Shown: piece by piece, positions 12,655 through 25,304 of the stretch
How the letters are laid out: the number at the start of each line of letters is the position of its first letter
Position numbering within the stretch: position 1 is the stretch's first letter
Assembly (NCBI GenBank): GCA_027596075.1
Contig: JADGJC010000215.1
Location: forward strand, 1 to 64,000
Reading direction: 5' to 3'
DNA: 64,000 bases
Source: Rhizophlyctis rosea
Lineage: Eukaryota; Chytridiomycota; Chytridiomycetes; Rhizophlyctidales; Rhizophlyctidaceae
Notes under the pieces: generated by a model
Told to the model about the DNA's origin: nothing
What the model saw: only the letters and a program-made list of their open reading frames with translations
Databases searched by the model: none
Made by a program: the position numbers and the translations under genes

Positions 12655-13222
12655 TTACACGCCGTAGTTGAACTCATACCACTTCTTCCCATAATATCCT
12701 GCACCAGCCAAACCAACGACTGACAACAGCGTGGGAACGGGTTTGCGGGTTCTAGCAGCGCGTGGACCCATGGCGCCGAGGAGGAGGAGGGAGGTTGCTA
12801 TGGGGATCACACTGTCAAGACACGGAGTTGAAGAGTGGGAATCTCAGATACGGGTCGTTTCCTTACCACTTGCAAGCTCAACACCATAATCCTTGTTCTC
12901 TTTTAGTAGATATCTGATGTAGGGCATGACATGAGTGGTTGTGGGCTTATTGGCAATGCGTGGGAAAAAGCTCACCCCGATACGGCGTAGAGAGCTCCAA
13001 ACGAAAGACCTGCGATAAGAGAAGGAGTGGAACGCGTGCGGGAGTAGCCAATGATTCCGCCAACAGCGGCTGTATTATGAAGTCAGGAGCATAGTAATTG
13101 CGTTCAGTCATGGTAATCGCTGAAGTGACCAACTCGGCTGAGCGACGTGCTGGTAAACAAAGAGCGACTTTGCAGTCCAACTCACTCAGGCCGGCGAGGG
13201 TGTATGCGGGGTGGTGAGACAT
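12655..13222 (-). CDS. TMEM14-family small membrane protein (four exons)
   Basis: The coding exons on the minus strand are 13186-13222, 12976-13069, 12867-12913 and 12655-12797. The three GT-AG introns are 116, 62 and 69 bases. Intron phases agree, and the total is 321 bases (106 residues plus TAA). The protein starts MSHHPAYTLAGL, then GGIIGYSRTRSTPSLIAG and LSFGALYAVSGYLL, and ends YGKKWYEFNYGV. The (G)GIxGY...GSxPSLxAG pattern and three to four short hydrophobic helices are typical of the TMEM14/UPF0136 family (human TMEM14C, about 112 residues). TMEM14C acts in the inner mitochondrial membrane in porphyrin handling. The fungal homologue's job is inferred only from the family. The length is normal and nothing is missing. 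Confidence 0.9.
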
Positions 13223-16200
13223 GGTGCTGAGTGTTGTGTGATAGACAGTGCTGTGATGTGAGGGACTGGGTGCGAAACTAGGAAGAGGCGAGGTGAAGAT
13301 AGGAGCACATGAATGACGATGAGAACAAGGAGAAATGCAGGAGGATGCTCATCGGCCATCTAGCCAAGCCGGACCAGGAGGTGACTCACCAGTTGATACC
13401 ATCACTGATGTGGCGCTTGGCAGATCATCCCTCCCTCACAAGGTTCCCCAATCACATCTATTTCGTTTGTTGTTGATGATTCTATACCCGGTAGTAGGAA
13501 CACATATCACGTCTTAGGTGCAGAATAGAAACTTCCTCTTTTGCTTGCACTTGTCATTCGTATTGTATCCGGTGGAGTGGGCATGTATGGCGGCAGGTGG
13601 TATTTTTGTGCATTCGCAAATGATCAGTTGTAGAGCAATAATGAATGCCTCAATACGGTCAAAAGGAGAGTGCTGAATCATTAAGTAGCCGAGAAGTTCT
13701 CGCTCACTGGTCACTGACTGGTCTATCGACCGAACTATAAAAGCAAGTCTGGTATATCTGCTTCATGACATTTTTTTTCGGCACACATAGTCAGCAAATA
13801 CTGAATCATACAGAAGCGGAGCCAATGATTGTCATGCTTCAGCTATCGATGTTGATGGAAGTAAGCCAAGTACAAGCGACTTAAGAGAAGCCAGACAAGC
13901 GGAACGCACTCCTCGGTTAGTATTTTGATCTTTGGTTACTGTGGTGCGACATCCATTCCATTCACCTATCGATCCAAAAAAGTAGTGCTTTTGATACTTT
14001 TAGTGCATCTCCCTGTCTCGTATCTTTAAAACTTGTGCAGATTGTCAATCACCCCGGAAGTTTACCATCTGCATCATATAACCTGCATATCCTCACATCG
14101 CCTTCAAACCACATGTGGCGTAGCCGACGCGTTTCCCCTCCCGTGGACAAGCAAAAAGAATAAAGCACAACACTCCCGCGATTGCGTCGGTGACGAAATG
14201 TAATAGTACCCACACACCACGACATACTTTAATAGCAACGTGATGAATTGAGCCTGCGGATCCAGAGAACAATCTTCCTTCAGTCCAAAAGTCGCACGCA
14301 AGGGGCTCGCGATCAACACCATTCAATCATTCAACTGATTTCAATCTGAAAGTGATTGACCTCTAGTTAACTTCATGTACTTTATCACACATCTAAGCGA
14401 GTATTTGTAAGTAATTCCCTTGTACAACCCGCCTTGCTGCTTTTCAGGTCAATTTCATTCAACACCCGATACACAACCCCTGGCGGCCGCTGAGATTCAA
14501 TTTGTACGTCTGCCGAGACCACTGGAGCTTCGGAGCTTGGGACTTTTTTGCGATATCACCCATTCATTAAGGGGCAAAAGTCTGACGGGCATTGGAAATC
14601 ATCAGCGGAACACGGTCTACAACCGGGGCAGGATCGCCGACACTCCCTGGTGCCAGAGTATTACGATGCCAATTTGCTCGTTCGTACCAGAAAAACCATT
14701 GCGCAGAACATTGATCACTTTTCCTTTTTCCACCAGCCAATTTCCTTCCAACAAGGACATCTTCTCAGTCATATTCGTGGGTATTTTTGACAATACGATT
14801 TTACTACAATATCAATGGCACTGGCCCTCTGCATCATCTCTCATGTGCAATTCGCAGCGACTAACACTGACCTTTTGGATGCATATGTTGATCGACATCA
14901 ACCATACCTTTTCACGAATAACTGCGCGCATTGCTGTTTACGAAGGTGCAAGCACGGCTCCCTGGAAAGCAAAAAGAACGCACTTGTCTTGGGGAAAAGA
15001 CCAATCCAGCCTGGAGTGGCATTTGACTTCATGTACCCAAAAAATCGATGCGGTTCCGAGGTCCGAGCGCAAAACTGCAACCGAACTGTTGCCCTTTCCA
15101 TTATTGAGGAATTTTTTGGAAAAAAGAAGCGACGCCACAGCAAGACTTGATGCGATGAGCTGACTTGCTTATTCAAGGCTGTTGGCTTACCGGCAGCGAA
15201 TCTCCAGCTGCCGCGCTCGAATGACCGACCAACTAGTGCTATGCCAACTGTGACGTTTGAAATTTTCAGACGTTGGCATTATTTCAAAACGTCTATAAAA
15301 AGGAACCGCCAAACAGTCAAAAGTTTAATGATGGACTAGAGTTCAACGTCAACCGCATCCATTGGAAGCCTGCCGGTCTGTATCCGATTGAAAAAGCCCC
15401 AGGGATGGACTGATGCAGCAATATTCGGGTGTAGAAAGGAGATTATGTGCGCTGGGAATGGTAAAATTCAAAAGCATAAAAAGGGTACAACTCTGCATTA
15501 TGGAATCATAGCAGATGTAGTTTAACAACCATCATGCGGATTGACACTCGCCTCGAATACCTACGATTCATAGCGCTGGCCGCTGTGACGAAACGCCATC
15601 ATCGTCGAGTGAGGGTGACTTACTTTCGCGCCAGATGCAGGAGTGGGGATATGTAAATCCTCAGGTGATGCCTGCATTTCAGTCGTTCCTTCCTTTGACG
15701 AGACGACAGCTGCAACTTGTCATACGTATATCAGATATGTCACTTAGGAGGATGAACTTTGGCGATCAATGCCGGTGCGTCCGGCAAGGTTGTCTCACCA
15801 CAGTCGTCACACCCGTCGTGGAATAGTGTACTCCCGGGATGTCTGATGTCCATCTCCAGTGCTTACTATCATACACTTTGACGCTATCGAGCTGCCGGTC
15901 TTGTGGAAGGAGTTGCAGGTGCGTCTCAAGTGCTTGAAGATGGGTAGCGCCCTGAACTTCTCGTGCGCCCCCAGAGAGGAGACATTTGTTGTATATGTTC
16001 CGACAAGGCAGCAGTGCAAACAAAAAAAGAATCTTCCAAAAGCCCCTCAAGATGTTCCAAGAGGCTATCGATCTCCACAGATACAATCGATAGCTGGTTT
16101 GGATTGCTTCGAAGTACTTCCACACGTGTCTGCTGACAATCTCAGGCTGATGCAAATATTTGGCTGCTGATCAAATTGTAACTGTCGGCCCAATTTTTCC

Positions 16201-17030
16201 AATCTAGATGCGCGATTCTCAATATGTACTCAAGAGCCGGGCGCAAGCCCGGTGCCGTTCCAACAATATTCCCTGAGACAGGCCCCCATCGCGTGATCAA
16301 ATTGTACAGAAGCATTTGCCAGGTAGCCTAGAGCATTAATAACCACATTTTCAATCAGACATGGAAGACATGGAAAGGAAAGCAGAGGTGTTCAAAAGCG
16401 GATGTCTACTTGACATGGAGATATAGGACGTGAATGTTCGCATTGACAACTAAGAGGAAGAAGAACATGAATGTGAGGAAACCATCAAAGAGTTGGACAT
16501 GTTTCGCAATCCGCAACCCATTGAAGCCCCGGGCAACGATTGTCCAACAAGAGACCGTGCATCGACGCCGATGGTCAGTAACGTCCACAATTTCCCAATC
16601 GTGGTGATTTTTCATATGCTGGCAGCACAAATCCTGCGTCCCACATTGTAAAATCAAAGGAGGCAGGTCGGAATTCCGCGGTATTGTTTCTTTTTGACTC
16701 TTCGCTGCGAAACCGAAGCACAGAGGTATTGTTTCATGGCCCAGGTCGCTGCTTCCTTCCGGTCGCATGCGAATGCGAGACCCCTTGACCATATCCCACT
16801 TTGGCTATTCCATTCCGACGCAAGAGCTTTGTGTCTCTCAAGGGACAAGGCGCACCAACTGGCAACTCGTCAAAAGCTATAAACAACCAAAAAGGATGCA
16901 TGTAAAATATGGCGTTTATTCCTATAACATTTGACACACGACGCGAACGCCCGCTTGCTTTCACTTAATACTGCAGTTACAACGCCACCCCTCTCCATGC
17001 CCACCCACTCATCACCTGCCACCGATACTC
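13223..17030. other. No supportable gene
   Basis: About 3.8 kb with only scattered frames. The longest, 14420-15163 on the plus strand (247 codons), is longer than expected by chance. It opens with TTG, its first usable ATG is far inside, and no domain is recognisable. A minus-strand frame at 15926-16123 reads somewhat protein-like but has no clear exon borders. A hidden multi-exon gene here cannot be excluded. Confidence 0.4.
16237..16252. repeat. Stem-loop with GCAA tetraloop
   Basis: CCGGGC-GCAA-GCCCGG forms a perfect 6-bp GC stem closed by a GNRA-type loop. It lies in non-coding DNA with no T-run after it, so there is no reason to call it a terminator. Confidence 0.4.
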
Positions 17031-18845
17031 TCAATCGCACCAAACCCCACACTTCTTCACAACACCCCTCTCATTCTCGATCCCCGGCGCAAAACAAAAT
17101 CTCACATTCATCTTCTGACCACCTTCCACACTACCCCTCTCAACCGCCCTCTCCATCCGTTCGTCACAAAACACCAACCCACCGTCATCACCATCATCCT
17201 CGCTGTCACCCATAACAATGTCGCCCTTGTGTTCCAGGACGACACCGTGCCATTCCAAAAGTTGCTCCCACGCGGCGCTACGCAACAAACGCGGAGGAAG
17301 AGGAAGAACAATGCACATCTTCATAGCCCTACACCTAAACCACAATCCCACAAACTCCCGCCCAACCTCTTCCCAAAACGCACTCGGTCCAAAAACTCCT
17401 TCTCTGCCGGCATCCCAGTTGACAGTACAAGCTTCCGGCTCAAGCGCGAAGGCGATGTGGGTAACGCGGTTGTACACGAGGTGTTGGACGTGCGGCGGGA
17501 CGGTGAAGTTGTTGAAGTCGTTCGAGATTTGAGCGTAGATGCGGGAGGAGATGTTTTCGAGGGCGGAGGTGTAGTGCTTGTCGGTTGGGAAGTAGGAGTG
17601 GAGTTTGGTGATGTTGATTGGGATGCTGAGGTCGGAAAGGGAGAATTGAAGGTGGTGAAGGAGGAGATACCAGACGAGGCACTCGTAAGCTTGAAGGTAG
17701 TGCATCGCCCTGACTTTTTCTTCCCTCTCAGACGCACCCAGAACCTCCCAACACAGCCCAGCAACCGTCTTTCCCTTCTCACACCTCCAGCGTCCCGACA
17801 CCCATCCATGAATCTTGGCAATAAGGGATTCCAGACCTTGCGTCACAACAGTCGGGTTGAGTCCACCGTCGACTTCGTAAAGCCCCGTCTCCCCTTCCCG
17901 TCCACGTCCGACACGGCCTTCAATCTCAGCGATAGACCGTTGCAGGCGGGCGGCCTCGGCGCGGGAGTATTCAAGTTGCTCTCTCAGGGCGGCGTTATTG
18001 TCGTGGAGATGGTCGGCGAGGGTGGTTTTGGATGAGAGTTGAGTTGTTAGATTAGCGATTGTGACATGGGTTTGATGCTCCAATGTGGCGTGTGATTGGA
18101 GAGATTGGTCAAGCTTCGAGGCAAGCGCGTCATATTGCTTGTCGAAATCGCGGCTCTCCTTTCTCCGTTCCATTTTCTCCACATCCAAAGCCTCTCTCAA
18201 CCGCTTGACCTCCTCATTCTGCCTCCCATTCCCGAACGCCCCCAAGACTTCCCGTTCCGTTACTACTTTTCCTTCCCCAAATTCCCTTGCGCCCATCAAA
18301 GACCAAAACTCCATCATGTGCTCCCTAAACGCCGGCATAACCTTCTCCGTCAACACCCTCGTCGCCTTCATCTCCAGAACTTGGCACTGAATAATTACCG
18401 CACCAAACTTCTTACTCTTATCCGCCTGCTTATCCCTGTGCGATGGCAGATCCGCTTCGTTGAAACGTCTGATGATATCGCAACGGAGGGACCACACCTC
18501 GTTGGGGACTTTGGTACTGAGCAGTCCGAAGCGGTCTTGCAGGTCTTTGATTGCAGATAGGGCTTTCTGTTTGCTGCCAAATGTTTTGGCGTTGCTGTAG
18601 GCTTGTTGGATGGATTGGAGGGTTGTGACGCAGTCTAGGAGCAAGGCGTATGGGGTTTGTGCGAGGTAGGTGGTGAAGAGGTCGCCGAGGATGGGGTGGG
18701 AGAGCATTGCGTCGAGAGTCTACAGAGGAGATTGGGATCAGAGGAATTCGCGAGTAAGTGACAACAGAGTATGGTCCCTTACCTTTGGATACTTGCTGTA
18801 TGGGTATGCTACTCCCCAAAATTGCTGTACGTCCTCCTCTTGAGC
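17031..18845 (-). CDS. Coiled-coil protein with a possible RGS-like domain
   Basis: The large 3' exon is 17031-18719 (TGA at 17031). It is preceded by a 63-base intron (18720-18782, donor AAG|GTAAGG, acceptor TGTAG) and a 63-base exon (18783-18845, starting AQEEDVQQFWGVAYPYSKYP). Both junctions are phase 0. After the junction the protein reads TLDAMLSHPILGDLFTTYL. The next ~125 residues are helical and end KVMPAFREHMMEFW, a layout that recalls RGS domains (HPxxxxxFxxYL at the start, xxPxFxxxM at the end). This match is by eye and weak. Roughly residues 170-280 of the large exon form a coiled coil rich in E, R, L and Q. The rest (about 280 residues) is not recognised and ends in an acidic DSEDDGDDGG stretch. 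An ATG inside the large exon at 18707 could start a 558-residue form, but the clean upstream splice argues against it. Confidence 0.75.
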
Positions 18846-18927
18846 CTGCAAATTGTGTACGGAACGGAAAGCAATCAGTTTCTATCTCTGTATGCGAAAG
18901 GAATCTTAGAAAATCTAGGGCATGTAC

Positions 18928-19155
18928 TGCTACTGGTCCTCCCTCACGACCGCATGGCCTTCCGATACGGCGGTCCTCCCCAGAAGCCCACCCTTCAATC
19001 ACGCCAACTTAATCAACACAAAACGGACATACATCACCCAACATCTCCAGCGCAATCCAATCCCCCTCCACAACCTTCTCATCCTGAACCTTCCTCCTCT
19101 TATTCCCCTTCCCTGTCGACAAGAACTTTGGCAACATCCAGACGAGTTCGTCCAT
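18928..19155 (-). CDS. Tentative 5' exons of the coiled-coil gene
   Basis: The intron upstream of the 18783-18845 exon ends TTTGCAG and could begin at GCA|GTACAT (18927), giving 82 bases and phase 0. The exon before it would contain WASGEDRRIGRPCGREGG. Further right, an ATG at 19155 opens MDELVWMLPKFLSTGKG and runs to EGDWIALEML, where GT donors occur at 19037 and 19032. Joining these two pieces needs an intron of only 30-45 bases, unusually short here. A longer frame continues upstream to about 19566 but looks less protein-like. The true start of the gene is unresolved. Confidence 0.3.
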
Positions 19156-20460
19156 GCGAAAGGCTAAGCTGAAGAAGCCAGGACAACCAAGCATACCGAA
19201 TTGAAACCAGCCAAGAGGGAAGAGACGAGGGATTTGAACATCGTTTTGCCTTGTTATATGAATGGGAGAGCAAGACAGGAGGTGAAGCGCGCTGAGGAAC
19301 CGAATTGGTGGGTAGGAAAGTGAGGCGATGGACGTAGGAATTGGGGGAGGAAATGCAGGTTTCAGGTTGTGGTTCATATTGGGAACGGTGGGTGGGTGAG
19401 TGGTGGCGTGGTCAATGGTTTCACTCTGGGATTCATGCTGAGACAGTTTCTCGTTGGCGGACGACAAGTTGAGGACAGCCGATCCTGAGCGTGATAAAGC
19501 GCATTGCATTTTCAGCTTCCGCAAGATGTCAGCATGTGATTTTGTTAAGGTGTTCCTCTGCCTCAAACACTGTATATCCTAAGACTTGTTGGCGACCATT
19601 CCTCACTTATCGGCCAGAGCTGGAGGGGCATGCCAAAGTTCTTTCCGATTCAAGACGCTGGAAGGTCGTTTTTTTGCCACGCTGGAAAGCCTGTATTATA
19701 CATCCCTCAGTCAAACAATGAAAATCGTTCATAGCTGCAACATTGGAAGGATCTGCGGACAGAACTCCCATTACAGAGAAAGTGATTACCGGTCCTAAAT
19801 TCTGGATAGGGGTAGTTGTAGTGTTGAACTTGCATATAGTTGTGATGGCGAGAAGCTGCCCACTAGATGCGGCGCTACACGCAGCTTTATATCCCCAAAT
19901 TCGCACTTGATTCCACTTCTTCTACTTGCAATTAAAGAGGCAGGACTTGCAGACAAGGTCGGCCGTCACTCTACCCTCCAAAAGTGAAACAAAAGCGTCC
20001 GCGTGCGAGGCTCCGTGGTCGAGTCTCATTCAGCACTGCATATCGTCCTTTGGTTGTGCTTTTTTTTTTCGATATTTCCAGCTCCACTTCGCTTTCAACG
20101 AGTAATTAAATGGAAGTGAGCAGCCCTAGACTTGACAATTGCACAAGAAAGAGTGCTCCCACGTCTTCTCGAAGAAGAGTCAACCGTTTGCATGAGCAAG
20201 ATAATAGAACATGCAAGCTCAGGTCATCTGGAAAATGACTTGGAACTTTATAGAACGATACTGGCTCGTTCATCCGGTTTGGAGCGTTTCAATCCCTACA
20301 TTGTACAAAAAGAATGATGCGCTCCGTTGGAAATCCTCATTGCTCTCTCCGTATGCCTCATCTTCAACGCCTGACTCACCAACCCCACTATGTGCTTGAT
20401 GCCTATTCCTTCCCAATCGTCTTACCTCATCGGCGATAGAATCTGTCGGGCCTGCCTCTC
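19156..20460. other. No clear gene
   Basis: The minus-strand frame continuing upstream of 19155 may hold more 5' sequence of the coiled-coil gene. From about 19570 to 20460 nothing coherent was seen. A frame on the minus strand near 20420-20500 ends in a good donor (GATGAG|GTAAGA) and might be an alternative downstream exon of the next gene. Confidence 0.4.
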
Positions 20461-20903
20461 TCATGCTTTTTGTTGCATACGCTGTTGCGGAATAAGTATC
20501 CGTGCTAAAGTTGATGCTGATTGTGACTGGCCGTCCGGAAGTGATATAGATGTCGTTGATTGTGATGACGTGAAGATTCCAGGTGTGGGGGTGTCAGACG
20601 AATGGACTTCAAAGTCATCTTCATCAACTTCACGGCGTACTGGATCCTCGACATTTATTTTACTCCTCGCCACATGCTGGGATTTTCCCGCTTCCTCCTC
20701 TGTCTGCTCTACTGTCGAACATTTAGAATCCTGACGTATTGCTGAAGTTTGTGGCTGCATGTTGAGGAGGAGAACGTGTACATGATGATACCTGCCTTGT
20801 CAAATTCCTCTTTCCCAGAGAACCAAGCGCGAAGATTAGTCGCCTGATGTAAGGTTGCGAATGGGTTAGCAACCGGTTCTTTCAGGAACAGGGGATTTGG
20901 CAT
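20461..20903 (-). CDS. Hypothetical two-exon protein, 130 residues
   Basis: Exon 1 is 20792-20903 (ATG at 20903, MPNPLFLKEPVANPFATLHQ...), ending GCA G|GTATCA. A 50-base intron ends CTTCAG. Exon 2 is 20461-20741, giving 393 bases in total with consistent phase. Exon 1 contains NLRAWFSGKEEFDKA. Exon 2 is rich in Glu, Ser, Thr and Gln (for example VDEDDFEVHSSDTPTP) and looks disordered. No family is recognised. An alternative frame over the last 150 bases leads to a better donor near 20420, so the 3' end may be wrong. The -3 base at the start is C, which is not ideal. Confidence 0.4.
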
Positions 20904-21907
20904 GCGTCACAATTCATTACCAATACCAATGACAATGATCACCTCATCGTTCAGCTATTTACCAATTCCGCTCAGTTCCGCGAACTTTTTTTGTCTCGGA
21001 TCAGGTTGTGCATCACAATGTTGGAGCTGTGCCCGATTTGAGCTGAATTAGCACGTGCGCCATGTCCGCGATTCGTTTAAGGAGGGATGCCTCAAATTAA
21101 TTCATCGGCGACACGTTAGCACCTTGGGGTGCTGCCCCACCCGCGCTGACTTCCCTTTTTGCCCATTTTTCACTAAAGGGCATTGCCATTTCAGCAATGC
21201 ACGAGCCTCCCAGTGCCACAATAGCACTGGCAATTGATGCTACATTTGCGGAAAAATGAAATTTTGACTTTCTACGGTTAAATGCGTTAACATACATTGC
21301 GATTCTCGCACTAAATTCGGCGCTGGATCAGCGCTGTGCGACCCCTCTTTCAAAATTGTGATGTGCGTGTTAGACTTAAGGGCGGAGAGGCTTTTGAATC
21401 TGAAATTCATCTTCCGTGAGAACTGTCGCGACTGGTTGAAAGTTCAGTTTGTAATGGAGGGGAATGCCCGATGATTGATCTTCATCTGCCGCGTCAAAAA
21501 TTCATTTCGTTGCAATCTTAGCAACTGCCGTTAATGGTAGAAGAAATGGTCATTAGAAAGCTCGCTCCAAGCGAGAAGGTTGGGGAGAAAGGTCCGGCAC
21601 CAGTATCAATGCGATTCTTAGTTTTTGCCTTTCCGCAGTCAATCAGTTCAATCAGACTGGTGACACACTGTTTTGCGACCACCATGTCGGCGCATCTCAG
21701 CATGCCAATGATGCTATCAACACAACTTGTCGCCATATGCGTAGGTGGCTCAAGTGTAATATGTGGTGCTAGCGACTTCGAGTAACTCGGCGAAAGCAGG
21801 AGACTTTGAGAACTTCAAATTTCGTCTGTCCTCCTACTGGTTCAAGTCAGTGATTCACCTCTTCAATGCGGCGGTCGTGTTATCCAATGCATGGGATTTA
21901 GTCACAA
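20904..21907. other. No supportable gene
   Basis: About 1 kb with short frames only. It may include downstream exons of the small gene starting at 22141, but no splice pair could be fixed. Confidence 0.4.
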
Positions 21908-22141
21908 CTAATCAACGCTCTGCTGTTGCTGGTCGTTCTCCTCGGATGCCTTGGCTAGTGCCGCTTGTAGAGTTCTTCCTTCAATCTGTAACCGTACTTT
22001 TTGCGTCAAATCGGGAGTTGTTGTTGTTGCTGTCTGCTGGGGGCCAGAAGACCATAGGCGTAAGGTCTGGGGGAGGGGTTTTACGAAGCAGGTTGGGGGA
22101 GCATATTGAAGGCTTCGTAGTAGTGGTCTTTGGCATGACAT
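21908..22141 (-). CDS. Small protein with a mitochondrial-type leader, possibly partial
   Basis: An ATG at 22141 opens a 77-codon frame ending TAG at 21908. The first ~30 residues (MSCQRPLLRSLQYAPPTC...) have no acidic residues, carry Arg, Lys, Ser and Leu, and continue to TLRLWSSG, as in a cleavable mitochondrial presequence. A Thr run and a short Ala/Gln/Glu helix (LQAALAKASEENDQQQQ) follow. The abrupt Gln-rich end suggests an exon border rather than a natural C-terminus. A weak donor (AGC|GTTGAT) sits there, but no convincing next exon was found. The family is not recognised. Confidence 0.4.
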   Translation of the reverse strand: MSCQRPLLRSLQYAPPTCFVKPLPQTLRLWSSGPQQTATTTTPDLTQKVRLQIEGRTLQAALAKASEENDQQQQSVD

Positions 22142-25100
22142 AGGGACGCTCCTATGAGAAAAATACAATGGGTGAATCCATGGTGAAGGTATGAGATATC
22201 TCAATCATGCCTGTGAATTGTTTGTTGACAGGGCGCTGTTTGTTGTTTTTTAGTTCATCAGTGCTAAGTGCTGGCCTCATCCCCTCCATTCGTCTGCTAC
22301 CAAGCTCCATTCATTAAATTTAGTGAAAAGGGGAGCTTGCACGCCGGATTACATGTTGGTGCATAACGCGATGCATACATATAAAATTTCATGTGGGTTA
22401 AGATTCGTGTGGAATTCGCTAGCGATCTCACTGGTGAAACGATCCGACCGATATGGCCAAGCAGTGCTTACTTGCTTCTTAGCATTATGAGCACATCGTC
22501 ATGGAGACGTTGACTCTTTCTTGTACTCATCCGGCATATAGCCGATATGACCACCTCGTCCACCGAAAGCGTGCCTGGGCAGCACGAAAATGGAAAAAGA
22601 AGAGGGAAAAAGGATGTCGGCTATGCAAGGAGAATACGGCCGAAGGGATAACTCCGTTCAATTGCCACTGATCTGTCTTGACTGCAGCACATGGTTTACT
22701 CCAGGGTCCTTTTATGCACCTTCAATGACTCGGTTCAAGTCGCAGCCCAGTTTTTGGAAGTGTTCTTTTGCACTTGACCAGGTTGAAAATGGAATTTGGA
22801 TGTCCATCGTGCAACACCGTGCCATTAAGTTGATGTTGCAAGAGAAGTCCATAGCTCAATAAAGCCGGGCCATCCTTTGTTACTACAGCTGGGTTTTGCT
22901 TACTTTGTTTTGCACAGCCTGGGGTTGTCGGGAATAACATGCACACCTTTGAAGGGGTTGAAATAAGGCGTTCAACTCATGACCTTCATGTGGCGGCTCT
23001 GCCTGTCAACCAGTTGCTTACCGTATGCCAACGTGTTAGGCTGAATATTCACCATAGAGGAGGCACGACGAAGCTTACATCGCCACTTAATCCTGCTATG
23101 AGGTTGGTTCTCATTCCCTTACAACATCACAACGAGCTGGATGGTATTCAAGGACTTCGTCTGGCGTTGTCATCGTCCCCGTGCGGGTTCGACGCCGTCC
23201 TCATTACTTTTGTCACTGCCGGAGTTGCCGACGGTGAGCTCGCCGCAATGCACCTGCCGCCCTTTCCTATTCACTTTTTGATATGAAGGAGGATGTACCA
23301 CCTTCCCGTCATCACCGCTTGTGAAACGTTCAGTGCAACCGGCAACTTTTCAGGAGGATCTGCTGTGTTCTGGAACTTGCTGTTCGAAGGAGATGTGCTG
23401 CTAATTCAGCATGAGGCGTTCACTGGTAGACATGTTTCTTTTTTTCGAGGTTTATACTGCGGGACAAATTTTCAAGCCGGGGGTTTTGTATTGATGGATA
23501 TTCTGACATGAAGCTGATTTTCGAAATTGCTCTTAGCAATGAGAGCAGTGTATCGTCTCCAACGGGTTGCCGCCGCAGCGCGCTGCTACAGATCCGGGTT
23601 CTTGCATTTGCATGTTTTTGATTGACAATTGAACGCGAAAAGTCATGCGGGTTAGTACTACTACGTTGACGCTCAGCCTGTCATTTCCTTAACCGAACCA
23701 ATGAGTCAACGCGCTAATGGCGGAAGAGCGTGCGACCCCGTGAAGTCTTACCAGATCGATCAACTTCCTGTTTCGTCGGGTCTCTAATACGGCAAATGGG
23801 GTGTGCGTAGGAGGAAGAGGGCTAAAAAAATTCCCCCTTAGTCAGTTTCGGTACCACCCCATTTGGACCGTTTAGTCCGTTTCCACGCTAGGGGCTCCCG
23901 TTACGCCTTTACTCAACGCTAAAGTAGGTCATCATCATTACCCAACACTCCAGGGCCATACTGACATTGTTTCGACCAATGGACTTCACGTTTCACTGGT
24001 TTTCTCACCTCCAGCTTGTCGCCAATCTTTTCCGCTGATTTTTTTGTTGTCGCTCTTGAAGGGAGGCCAACCGTGCACATTACCCAACACTCAACATTGC
24101 TCTTCAATTCCCATCGCCAGCTACCAGTAAGGACTATACATTGCTGTAATGGTTGCTTGCTTCCATCTTGCGCCAGTAAGGCTGGTGTAGGGAGTCAAGC
24201 ATGGAACCATCTCCCTTCTGCAATTCAGGTGTCTAAGCGATGGGCTCTTCCTTTTTCTTTTGGCTCCAGGGCCACCAACAACCAAACATCTTCATTCTGG
24301 CGGCGCTTTCGACGCAGCCAACAACCATCTAATTGAGCGTCATTGGAATAGTCAGAAATGTCAAAGTGAGCGCGTGGAATGGCCTGAAATTTTAGTATTT
24401 TTTGCGCTTGAAACATATCGAGCAATGGAGCATGGGTGTCCTAAACACTGATCGGTGGGTGAGCATCCGTTCAATGAGTCTCGTGACGTCGCATTCAAAG
24501 CCATCAACAAGGTTTTCCGTCTAAGAAAAAGTAATAGGGACCTGGTGGTTGACCAATGCCCAGTATGCCGATCCAGCATGGAAAAGTAGGACCTCAACTC
24601 CAGCACTTTATATACCGCCGTGCTGGTCATTCACGCAAAGAACCGCAATCACCGCTGTAAATGCATTGTGTACTGGCACTCACTGAAATTTTCAATTTTC
24701 ATAGATTCCGCTTGTGCATAAAAAGGAGACTCTTTGCCATGGCGACATCCATGCCCACTGGTTGTGTACTCATTGGGATCATATCGTTCAAGTTTTTCAT
24801 GTCCCGTCATGAAATATCAATTGTCGCATTGTGGGAAGGAGGTACAATACACTTGCCTTGTTGAAGGCATGAGTTATAAGACCCGTTGCAGTGCAGTCCG
24901 GCTTCGTGATTTGCTTGTAGCAAGAAGATTGCTGTTATTCCACATAGACTGTCATCGTTCTGCATGCGTAGACGTCATTTTTGTCAGGCCCTCCCCGAGT
25001 TTTGATTTTGATTGGCATGTGGCATGAAAGTCTGCTTTGCAGCGCGTAAAAAAAGGGGTCTGAATGCAAATGGCGACGACCAAGGAAACGGCCATGCAGT

Positions 25101-25304
25101 GCTTCCAATGACTTTACTACGTATTGCTATATATGTTGGAACCCATAGCGCGCTGTTGCTTCGCTCACCGCCCATTCCCTGATTCCAGTGACCATTACAA
25201 CACTCTTTGCAACTTGAAGGTGTCAAGATGTCCAAATGTCGGTTCTTGACGGAAGGGGCGCAATGCGTCGGAAGACTATAGTGCATCATTTGTATTTAGT
25301 ACAC
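22142..25304. other. No supportable gene; short repeats
   Basis: Only short frames. A 15-base word (CATTACCCAACACTC) occurs at 23936-23950 and again at 24078-24092. Near 23792 and 23866, CAAATGGGGTG and CACCCCATTTG form an inverted pair. An AGGGGCTCCC near 23889 resembles the end of the MITE-like element at 4882 but has no partner end. Confidence 0.45.

Noticed and set aside
14420..15163. 247-codon plus-strand frame as a gene
   Set aside because: It opens with TTG, has no recognisable domain and no flanking splice signals I could fix. Kept only as a note in the gap entry.
14898..15176. GIY-YIG/T5orf172-like motif (FFGYMKSNATPGWIG) on the minus strand
   Set aside because: Only the first few residues fit and the conserved catalytic positions that should follow are absent.
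17229..18035. 268-codon plus-strand frame
   Set aside because: It lies opposite the large coiled-coil exon. High GC at third positions of that exon keeps the antisense frame open.
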